DNA from: Cucumis sativus
Lineage: Eukaryota; Streptophyta; Magnoliopsida; Cucurbitales; Cucurbitaceae
Direction: 5' to 3'
Length of the DNA stretch: 64,000 nucleotides
Assembly (NCBI RefSeq): GCF_000004075.3
Contig: NC_026659.2
Span: 24,260,272-24,324,271 of the forward strand
Below the pieces are notes generated by a model that searched no databases, had not been told where the DNA came from, and saw only the letters and a program-made list of their open reading frames with translations. A program made the position numbers and the translations under genes. Every line of letters starts with the position of its first letter. Position 1 is the stretch's first letter. Shown here piece after piece: positions 12,133 through 21,680 of the stretch.

Positions 12133-13254
12133 ATGTCCAAAATTTCCTCCTCTTTTTTTCTACATTTCATCCATAAACGTTTTCTCAATACCATTTCTAC
12201 TTCTACATTGCCTTCACCCTCTGTTTCTACCATCCAATTCCTCCAAAATTCATGTGCCCTTTCTTCTGGATCTCCTACCTCCACCGGTCGAAAGCTCCAA
12301 TTCGATGAAAAACACCTCCAGCAGTACGAAGCCATTATCGGTTTCTTCAAGTCACATGGATTCGAGAATTCACAGATCGCCAAGTTGGTCTCTAGGAAAC
12401 CTCAGATTCTTCACTGCAAAGTACCCAACAATCTGAAGCCTAAAGTTGAGTTCCTCCAGGAAATCGGATTTATCGGTCCTTTACTTCCTAAGCTAATTAT
12501 AACAAACCCTTCAATTCTTCTCTGTAGCTTAGATTCTCACTTGAAACCATCATTTTGTCTCATAAAGGAAATGCTTGAATCTGATGAACAAGTAACTGCT
12601 GCTATTTGTCGTTCTTCGTGGCTTCTAACTTTTGATTCTAAGGGTATTATAAAACCTAATTGTGATGTTTTGGTCAGTGAAGGAGTACCTTCTAGGAATA
12701 TAGCGAAGTTGATTCAAGTGCAGCCTAGAGCTGTTATGCAAAAGGTTGATAGATTTATTCAAGTTGTGCAAACGGTTAAAGAATTGGGCATTGAACCAAA
12801 GGCTCGTTTGTTTATTCATGCACTTAGAGTAAGGAGTTCATTGAGTGATTCAAATTGGAAGAAGAAAATAAATGTTTTGAAGAGTTTAGGATTGTCTGAG
12901 AAGGAGATTCTTACAGCATTTAAGAAAGAACCAAAATATTTAGCTTGTTCAGAGGAGAAAATAAGGGATGTTGCCGATTTCTGTTTCAACACAGCAAAGT
13001 TGGATCCAGAAACTGTAATTTCTTACCCTACGATATTCATGAGTGCACTTGACAAGCTCCGACAGAGGTACAAAGTTCTTGAGGCTTTGAAGGTGAAAAG
13101 TCTTCTTAAGAACGTAAAGATCCTCCCTCGGGCGCTTGTACGGGCGGAGAGAGACTTTATGGAGATGTATGTTGTTAAGCATTTGGATAAAATCCCAAAT
13201 CTGATGGACATATACCGGGGCAATGTCGCAGCCGAAACCAAATCTGTTCTATAG
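12133..13254 (+). CDS. mTERF family protein, copy 2, intronless, 373 aa
   Basis: Same length as copy 1 and collinear with no gaps; most residues are identical, including the C-terminal PNLMD-YRGNVAAET. A presequence-like N-terminus (MSKISSSFFLHFIHKRF) leads into mTERF repeats (FENSQIAKLVSRKPQIL, LLPKLIITNPSIL, VPSRNIAKLIQVQPRAV, LGLSEKEILTAFKKEPKYL). Substitutions concentrate in the repeat positions expected to face nucleic acid or to end helices, for example QPSVLRSKV versus KPQILHCKV and KCPLYLIRS versus KEPKYLACS, so the copies may have diverged in target. The open frame with no stop argues against a pseudogene. Predicted mitochondrial, from family and N-terminus. Specific role unknown. 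Confidence 0.9.
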   Translation: MSKISSSFFLHFIHKRFLNTISTSTLPSPSVSTIQFLQNSCALSSGSPTSTGRKLQFDEKHLQQYEAIIGFFKSHGFENSQIAKLVSRKPQILHCKVPNNLKPKVEFLQEIGFIGPLLPKLIITNPSILLCSLDSHLKPSFCLIKEMLESDEQVTAAICRSSWLLTFDSKGIIKPNCDVLVSEGVPSRNIAKLIQVQPRAVMQKVDRFIQVVQTVKELGIEPKARLFIHALRVRSSLSDSNWKKKINVLKSLGLSEKEILTAFKKEPKYLACSEEKIRDVADFCFNTAKLDPETVISYPTIFMSALDKLRQRYKVLEALKVKSLLKNVKILPRALVRAERDFMEMYVVKHLDKIPNLMDIYRGNVAAETKSVL

Positions 13255-14866
13255 GATTTGGAAGCTGTAAGTTAATAATCTTCTTAGAGTTTAAATTTCA
13301 GCTTCGTGATCTTCAAATGGGAGAGTATTTTTGTTGATATTAAGAGACCACTGTTTGGTTTCTTGAGATTTTCAAATGGGGATCTCTGTTTTTCAAGTGG
13401 AAGAGTTGTGTTGTTATTCCTTCCAATTTAAGGCTGTTAGCTAAATCCATTGGTGTATAATTCTTAATGTTGCTAAGTATATGTAGCCTAATTGACCTTG
13501 AAATGAGAGGCCTTTTTGTATCTTTCGGACATGTATGGTATCGTAGTGTACCGGGAGGGACTTCTATTGCATTTAAATGACCATGGCTATTGAGAGGTTG
13601 CTCTTGCTCATCGTCTTCTACATTGTGAATCAAGTTAGTCATCACCAGCCAAGAAAAGATTTCTCCACTCCATTTTGAAGCAGAAGCATAAAATAGTCGC
13701 GTACCCATGGCTCTCTCCCAATTCAGCGTTTTTCTGAACTTTACAATCACCCAGCGTCGCACTATATACAGTGATCCCTAAACCAATAGGCATGTTTTCT
13801 ATTAACAAAGGTCGTTAATAGAAGCCTCCAATCCATAGTCTTTTTTCAAAAACAAAGCTCGTTAATAGAATCTCTATTTGAAAATTGGTTACTTCTAAAA
13901 TAGAAAAATCAATCAAAGTACAAATAATTAAATTTGTCTCGTTGATTAAGTTATAATCTTACACCTCATTTATTTTGGGTTATAAAACTCTTATCTTGTC
14001 ATTTTTAATATTTTAGGGACATGTTTGGATTGACTAGAAAATAAATGACATTATTCATCTATTATTGAAGTTTTGCTGGGACAAAATGAGCTTCAGTTCT
14101 TATTTTCAATCTCTTCCTATATTTCATTGCGCCTCCGTTTTTGCAATGAATCCTATTTTTTGGATTTTTGGTTATCTTTTCAATCGGACCATTAGAACGA
14201 TCAAATGACTACTCTCACTTTGCACCTTGCACTCCTTTCTTCTTTTTAGCAATATTTGCTTTTATGTTTTTTGTTCTTTGCTCCTTCCTATTTTTCTGAA
14301 GCCTAATTTATCGATTTTCGGTTTATTTTTTCGAACCATTAGAATGACGGAAGAACTCATTCATCCATATTCATAAATAGTTGGACTCATTAGCAATTGC
14401 TTCACTAAGCGGCATGCTTTCTGTATGTATGGGCAAGGCTCAAAGAATTTTAGAGAAGAAAGAGGATGAAGGAGGTTCAGGTATCCGACTGTCAATGCTG
14501 ATAATCCTACATTCTTGATAACACATTCTTACATGAACTCTCACGCACTAATTAACACACTAATTAAGGAAGTTAATTTTATTAAATCTTAGCACTAAAT
14601 TTAACAACAGAGAATCAATTGTTATAAAGTTTAAAATACATAAAAGAAATTGTTAACTGAATTTGAAAGGCTTAACTAACGTCCTTAGCCTAAATATGTA
14701 TAAGTTGAAGATTAATTAAAGCTCAATCTTGAGTGGATATAACTGTAATTTCAAAATTGGTTTTGCGAGCGAGGGAGGGAACCAACTTTCTCCTAAGAAT
14801 TAATCAGCGCGAGAGTTTCTGAAGAACAAAGAGAAAAGCAGCTGAAAGGAAAGAAGACACGAGGAC
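13255..14866. other. Spacer between mTERF copy 2 and the DUF3531 gene
   Basis: The first ~510 bp are the duplicated mTERF 3' flank. A 140-codon reverse-strand ORF inside it (13340-13762) has no counterpart in the other copy and no family resemblance, so I treat it as chance. The rest is AT-rich; 14760-14866 is purine-rich and is probably the 5' leader of the next gene. Confidence 0.6.
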
Positions 14867-15187
14867 ATGTCCGTGTTCAATGGCATCGGATTAGGGTTAG
14901 CTTTTACGAATCCCAATTCCACTTGCATTTTTCATTCTAATACAAGATTTTTCCCACAATCCCTCACTTCAATTCCTGAATTTCGTCCAATTTCACTTCG
15001 TTCTCGTGCATTGCTTTCTGAAAATGGCGATGATTCTAAGTTTGACGCTGTGAGTACTTCTACACCCACTGCTACTGATGCTAAGAAGAGCTCTGGAACC
15101 TCTGCTAGAAGTCGTCGATTGCTTAAGCTTCGTGAAGAGAAACGCAAACGAGAACATGATCGTCTCCACAATTATCCTGCTTGGGCG

Positions 15188-15235
<48 letters not shown>

Positions 15236-18200
15236 TTTTTCTGTATGATTTGTGTAGCGTTTTATTTGATTATTGGTAATGAAATTGCTGGGAAAACGAC
15301 AGAGTGTTGGAAGATGCCTGCAAAAACGATGCGGAATTACGAGCTGTTCTTGGCGATAGCATTGGCAATCCAGAGGAGATGAGAAAAAAGGTATATCAGT
15401 TTGGCTTATATTCATCTTCTTCATTTCATTTTTTGAGTATCAGTTTGTTGTAATTGAATACATTTCCTGTTTCCACATTTCTTGTTGTTTCATTTTTCTA
15501 ACTCTTTGTTCAGAATTCTTTCACCTCCGTTTGAGCGTCGAGAAACCTTAACAAAATGATTGGAACTAGTTTGTATCATATTTGAAATTTACTATTTAAT
15601 GTTTCCTTTATATATTCATCAGTCGGACGTCTGAGAAGATAAGATTCACCTTATTATCTTCTCGCAATTACGAGGATTAAGTAGGGTCCTTGTTATAATA
15701 TATCTTGTTGCTATAGTTGAATATGGTGCTTGCTATGAGAGAATTGGGAAGTTCTAGGTAGTGATTTTATCTCAATGAGAGAGCATTTTCTGGATAATCA
15801 ACGGGACTGTTTTATTAGTTTGTCGTTTTATAAGCCGCTCAGTTTACTTATATTCCAGTATTGGCTTTTCAAAACATTTGGCTGGAGAAGTTTCATGTGA
15901 CTAATAATTCATATAGAAAATTCTTGTAATTAAACTTATTTAGCGTCTATCGTCAATCACAAGCCGATAGCTTCATTTTAGAGTATCAAAAGTCGTTTGA
16001 ATATCTTGTCTTGAACATTTGTCTGTGATTACATTAACATAGATGATTGAACTGATGAACAGAATAAGCTTCTTTCTGTGAGGTATCAACCAGAAGAGAA
16101 AAGGCTTCTAGATTTTTTTCATGTAATTTCTTTTAAATAATGGTGTTTTTTTATCTTTGTGGATAGTTACATTTTCCAATGTGATTGCAACAGGTTGAAG
16201 AGAGAGTACGGAGGAAGGGTAGAGATTTCCAAAAGTCTAAAACGGGTTCCATCCTTGCCTTCAAAGTCAGCTTTAGAGAGTAATCTATTCAATAAATGGC
16301 CCCTTATTTGTTTTTCTGCCCTTTTCTGTCCTCGCTAGTATAACCTTATTTTTGGTGCCAAAATAAAAGCTGGATCCTCCACCATAAAAGAAAAGACTTC
16401 ACCTCATTGCCAATTTCATTTTGTTCTTGCAATCGGCCATTACTCTTTAAATATGATTATGTTCTTCTCAATTGCTCAGGTTTCAAATCTGTTTTGAAGA
16501 AAATATTTAAGACCCAAAAGTTGTTAAAAGTCCTGGCTGGTTCAGCACAAAGTCTTATTTAAAGCAGCTGTGTCTTAAGAAAAAAAAATTCATTGTGGCT
16601 TCAAATCACGATAGGGATTTAGTTTCAACTTTGGGTTTCCTAAATTTGCATGTCAGAAATTTTTTATTCATTAAAGAATGGTTGGATATTAATACTGTTT
16701 TACGGTTCTTATCATGGTTAAATTTCTTGTCTTCTGAGCTATTTTGAGGCTGAAATATGCTTTCTGGTTGTTTATTAGTTTTTTTGCTCACGAATGTACA
16801 AGTGAACTATATGAAATATATTGATGGGGATGCTGGTCATAATTGAAATTTTGGATCATGACTAATTTATACGTCAATAACTATATAATCACCTAAAACC
16901 CCATAAATTAGTTTTTCTTCTTTTTGGAAAATTTGGTGTAGTTCAGTGCAAAACTGAACAATCCCGGGATACAGGTATTCTGGAGTTCTGCTATACATTT
17001 GTCCTCGTTTCGTGATTAACCGGTCTTTAGGTATAGCCATTGTTTTTTATGCACTAGATATATATAATACCTGTTTGCTACGTGTCTTGGGAATTTTTCA
17101 GTCATCCTTATGCTGCTAAGTGCTAATGAAGTGAAAGTTGTTAGTATTGCCATTGATGTGGTGATAAATTGTTCATTTAACTTTTTAGACGTTCAACTTT
17201 ACCATTTTAAGTAACTGATCATTCTTTTCCCTCTGTTTTGCCGCACAGCTTCAATCCTCTTGATTCCTACATATGGTTTGAGCTGATTGGATCACCAACT
17301 GATCGAGATGTTGATCTTATTGGCAGTGTAAGTTAATTCTTATTGCTGTAGAATGAGTTTCTTTGTCAGAATTATTGGTATACCTGAGCTGCTCAAACTT
17401 TACAAGGACCATATTACTTACATTACAACTAATCGTGCATCCATGAGTTACAAGGACCATATGAGTTTCTTCTCTGTACATCCATGAATGACTTTTAACT
17501 TGTAGTTTATATTACTTACATTACAACTAATCGTGCAGGTTATCCAGTCATGGTATGTCATGGGTCGATTGGGGGCCTTTAACTCTTCAAATTTGCAGGT
17601 TACACCATATATCCTTGAACCTACTTGATTTATAGTATACTTCATTAAAGCCCCTTACCGTGATGATCTGAAGTCAATTACTCCTTTTATCTTACGTAAT
17701 ACGAATCTATGAATTACTTCTTTAGTTATTCTGTTTAGTTGTGGATTGGAAAGAGGGAAAGTTTTTCTGCCAGTTTCTTAATATTTTCTACATGACATTA
17801 TTTCTTGTGGAGATAACACTTACCTGATAAATGAATTGCACAACTGTTTAATTAGCTTGTCAGCCTTATATGGTTGAAGGTAGTCACTCTGCTTTGGATG
17901 GACTCTTGATCACTATCCACTCATGCTCAGACTACTGAAAAAACGGAACTATGGTCCATGTTAAAAGCATTTTTTTTTTCTTGTAAAAGAAATAACACAT
18001 TCAATTAATTATGAATTCGATTTATTCGAAGGCTGTTTATATATGAGTCCGGCGGATGGATGACCCAAAAATTGGAGAAGAAATATGGAATGACCTGTTC
18101 TTTTTAAAATCACAAATAACCTTTTGTTAATGTCAAATTCTAGTGGAACTACCAAAATGTTCTCGCTTGCACTCGGAAAAACAGTCCCGTCTAGCTTTCT

Positions 18201-19243
18201 TCCGTCTCGCTCAATCTCTCTTAGTCTTGCACGGTTGGTGTCGCTCTCGCCCATCTCATTTGGTCTCCTTGTTGTCGTTCAGTCTTGCCCATTTTGGTTT
18301 GTGTCGCTTTCACCCATTAGTTTGTGTCACTCGATGTTGGAGAAGTGGTCGGAGGAGAAGAAGAAGATGATGAGAAAAAGAGAAAAATGTGTGGATGCTG
18401 GAGAAGAACGTGGGGAGATAAGAAAAAACTTGTGTGGCGGCTGGGAGGAAGATAAAAAAAAACCTAAATCAATATTGAGAGCAATGTTGTAATTTCAGAC
18501 AAGGATGGACATCATCGAAGGGGTATTTGATGTTTTCTAAGAAATTTGGGTCATTTGCCATTTGAGTGCCTTTAAAATGGGTCTTTTAGACAATTGAATC
18601 TTTACATATCTCGCTACATTCTATTCTATCCTTTTTTTCCCTTTTGTGTGATACCCAAAAGAAAGGCGGTTAGTCTGTAACTCCTTTACATAGTGACTGC
18701 TGCGTGAATTGCAAAATTGTTGGATTCAAATTTTCTGTTGAATTAAATGCAGCTGGCGAATTCATCCATGGAGTACAATCCTGTCTACGATGCAGATAAA
18801 GGGTTTAAAGTGATGCAGTCATCATTTCATGATATCAGTGATGTTGAGTTTCAGGACAACTGGGGCCGGGTTTGGTAAGAGTTCTTGAAACTAACTTTAT
18901 TCTATTGTTCAAACAAGTTGTTATTATGTTGTTGTTTAATGCGTGGCAGGGTCGACCTCGGTACGTCTGATTATTTCGCCATCGATGTTCTATTGAACTG
19001 CTTGACTGTTCTAAGCTCAGAGTAAGTTCGACTTTGTCAACTTTGTATTATACTCTTTTACGACAGCTTCTATGCCATGATACATTGTAAAGTTTTAGAT
19101 ACTCATATTTATCTAATAATAGAGCAACATTGACGTGCAGATATTTAGGCATCCAACAAGTTGTGTTTGGTGGACGTCGAATGGGCGATTGGGAAGAAGG
19201 GATGACAAGTCCTGACTATGGGTACAAGTCTTTCAAAATCTAA
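14867..19243 (+). CDS. DUF3531 family protein, probably plastid, 8 exons, 310 aa
   Basis: Exons: 14867-15189, 15303-15390, 16194-16279, 17249-17327, 17539-17598, 18753-18874, 18950-19021, 19141-19243 (933 nt). The N-terminal ~60 residues are Ser/Thr-rich with few acids, as in a chloroplast transit peptide, followed by a Lys/Arg-rich stretch (SRRLLKLREEKRKREHDRLH). The conserved DUF3531 part includes NYPAWAKVLEDACKNDAELR (across the exon 1/2 junction), FNPLDSYIWFELIGSPTDRD, SWYVMGRLGAFNSSNLQ, DNWGRVWVDLGTSDYFAIDV and a C-terminal FGGRRMGDWEEGMTSP. The family is found in plants and cyanobacteria (recalled) and its biochemical role is not known to me. Next to KTN80 in convergent orientation, as for the Arabidopsis pair At5g08390/At5g08400 (recalled). 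Exon 1's donor is unusual, see 15191-15229. Confidence 0.88.
15191..15229 (+). repeat. (TC)n microsatellite abutting and forming the intron 1 splice donor
   Basis: Thirty-nine bases of uninterrupted TC start one base after the last G of the exon. The frame and conserved WAKVLED sequence require exon 1 to end at 15189, so the intron begins G-TCTCTC and the microsatellite supplies positions +2 onward. An alternative GT donor at 15232, after the repeat, also keeps frame and would insert a Ser-Leu run. Confidence 0.85.
17401..17537 (+). repeat. Direct duplications at the end of DUF3531 intron 4
   Basis: A 29-bp segment at 17411-17439 recurs exactly at 17509-17537, immediately before the exon 5 acceptor; TACAAGGACCATAT also occurs at 17401 and 17449, and CATCCATGA at about 17438 and 17479. 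The upstream copy ends in GTGCA followed by T rather than GG, so only the downstream copy forms an AG acceptor. Confidence 0.9.
18060..18554. mobile_element. Inverted-ended GC-richer insertion in DUF3531 intron 5
   Basis: The block begins ATGACCCAAAAATT and ends with the near-complement AAATTTGGGTCAT. Its inside is far richer in C and G than the surrounding intron, with a pyrimidine-rich left half (TCTCGC/CCCATC words) and a purine-rich right half. It also contains a 122-codon frame at 18124-18492 with low-complexity composition. It resembles a non-autonomous terminal-inverted-repeat element, possibly Mutator-like, carrying unrelated sequence. No target duplication confirmed. Confidence 0.45.
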
Positions 19244-21680
19244 ACTTTTACTTTTAAAATCCTGAGTGTATATATAATGCCTAAATCTTTATCGTTTAAA
19301 TTTCTTCCCTAATAGTAGGAACTTTTTTTAGTACGCGGCGGGTAGGAAGATTCGAACCTTAGATCTTTTAACCGCTAACACATTTTTGTATTAGTGGACA
19401 GTTATATCTACTTGCTTTAGCAATCATAGGAAGCTTTTAGGCTTTAGTTCAAGTAGTTTAAAAATGGCCCCACACATTCTTCTCCTCTAAGAAAGGGAAC
19501 ACCAATTAGACGTAGGAATCATCTTTCTCTTAATATTAAAAAAGTAGTCAAGTTATACTCGATGAGAAATAAAAATCTAAGAATTTTCATGTATAAACTT
19601 TCATATTTTTAAAGAAAAAAGATCCTCTTTAGTCCAGTGGAACTCCAAATATCATCGATGTCCATGAAAATTCTTTTCTTCCTTAGTACAACATTGGAGA
19701 GAATATAATACTTAAAACTATCATGTTAGATGAATTTGAATCTCAAACCTTCGAGCAAAATCAAACCTGAATAAACTAAAATGTTTTGTGAATATTTGTG
19801 GATTTATATTAAATAGAAGTTGGGATATAGGGCTTAACAACCAATTTACCATTTTTTCTATATTTGTATTATAGACTGGTTTAGATTTAATCTCCTTTGG
19901 ATGACTACTAAAAAAAGGTATTGTAACCATCTTGCCATGTTAAAATTAGCATTATTAGCCAACTCTTTAAGGTAGAATTATACCCAAATTCCCATTTCTT
20001 TTCAAAGTTTTAATTAATTCTTACCAATTCTAAAATTTCATGATATTCTTGGTCAAGTTTCTCAAAACTATGGGTCATTCCATCTCAAAGCTCATGAAAA
20101 CAATGGGTCAGGCTTAATCATTCCATACCAAAGTTCGTGTGTTCATCCTCAATTGACCGCAACTCCAAAATGCTATTAGTGTACCTTGGGACCAAGTACA
20201 CTTTCAAGTTTAATCTCTTAACGTTATTAGAATTTTCAATATTTCAATTTTGCGCCTAAAAATCTTTGATAAATTTCAAATTTATAATAACAAAGTGATC
20301 AATTATAAGCAAATATGAATTTTAAATTGAATGAAGCTCTAAATTTTCTATTTAAAAAATAAGCAAATTTATAAAAGTGACATTGAACTTATTTTCTCAA
20401 CCGTAGTAGTTTCTCTCTCATTCGCTGCTCATAGGTAGACGGGCTAATATTTTTATTTGAATCGCAAAATTATGATGAATTGAAAATGAACAATATATGG
20501 AGAAACTACCATCTCATGAAACTGTTTTGATGTTATTTTATGATTTTTAAAAAAAATCATAATTCGGTTTTAGACTTTTAGTCACTGCCGTTTCTAAAAA
20601 GTCAGGTTTTGATGGTAACTATTTAGTGAAAATTTGAGATTAAAATATAAAATCTTTGAAACCAAATTAAGACAAAACACAAAAAACTAAAAAGAACTTA
20701 ACATAAACTTGGAGTTTTGTTTTCGGATAAGAAACATTTCATCGACAGCTAATTAGAAACTAAGAAGAGAGGCTAAAGTTCTTAAAAGAGTGCCCAATTT
20801 TGCACCAATAAAAAGCCATAGACAACACAAAATTTAAAAGAGGAAACAAAATCCTAAAAGAGATTTATTAAGCTCGCCTAATAAGAATCGAAAACTTGGG
20901 ACCAAGTAAATAATAATGCAAAAATAGATTGAAGAAATGCAAGAGAGAAGCAGGCAGCATAACTAGAAAAGAAAAAGGAGCATATAAATTTAATGAATTG
21001 GTGAGTGAGATACATAAAGAGGGGGGGGATATGTGGTATTACAAGAAAGAGCCCTCCCTCCCTCCCTCAACAAGAAAGACAGAGACAAAAGAGAAAAAGT
21101 GGACTAATTATAAACAACACCCACAACATAACTAACAATATTCAGAAACAAAATGGTCAAAATAAGATTGAAGAAGAAGATGGTGTGTGGTGCACAACGT
21201 TTAGGGAAAAGGAAGGGTTAGCCAAGAAAGAAAGAAAAGAAAACAAATGTAGCTTTAGGGGGTCAGGTAACTCACTCAACTCCTTCACCACATAGAACGG
21301 GTGGCTCATGAAGATGATGGTTCTCCAAAACCGATACCGACACTGAATGCAGTCCTCTACTACAAATTAGCCCTTAATTTGTTTTAGTTTTAGTTTTTTG
21401 GTCTCCTGTTTGGGTATGTGCAGAATTAGGCAGGGGTCAACGAAAGTACAGCGTCAATAGTAAGTACCTGTGGCTGTACTCTTGTTTTAGTAAAGAGGAA
21501 GGAAGAAAGCATTGTGAGTAGTGAAGTGGGAAGACGGGAAAGATTGTCATCAAAGAAGAATATCACCATTTCAGGATCATGGTGTGTTGTTGCATATGAA
21601 GAGAAGTGTGGGAGAAACTCTCTTTTCATGGCAAAGAGCAGAGCAGAGCAAAGCGGCGGAGGATTATTTCGTTTTTAATG
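19244..21680. other. Tail-to-tail spacer between the DUF3531 gene and KTN80
   Basis: Holds both 3' UTRs. 19330-19370 contains GATTCGAACC (a tRNA B-box-like word on the reverse strand), too isolated to call a tRNA or SINE. 20900-21300 is purine-rich with simple-sequence runs (CCCTCCCTCCC near 21055, seven-plus G near 21022). A reverse-strand open frame at about 21165-21370 is discussed among the findings. No gene called. Confidence 0.55.

Noticed and set aside
13340-13762. 140-codon minus strand frame downstream of mTERF copy 2
   Set aside because: Lies in the duplicated 3' flank, is not open in the paralogous flank and matches no family I know.
15191-15382. Reading exon 1 of DUF3531 straight through the microsatellite
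   Set aside because: Gives a Ser-Leu repeat and unrelated sequence, whereas splicing at 15189/15303 restores the conserved WAKVLED.
18124-18492. 122-codon + strand frame
   Set aside because: Inside an intron and a probable mobile element; low-complexity Ser/Leu then Lys/Glu content.
19330-19400. GATTCGAACC word suggesting a tRNA or SINE B-box
   Set aside because: No acceptor-stem pairing or A-box at the right distance; an isolated 10-mer is not enough.
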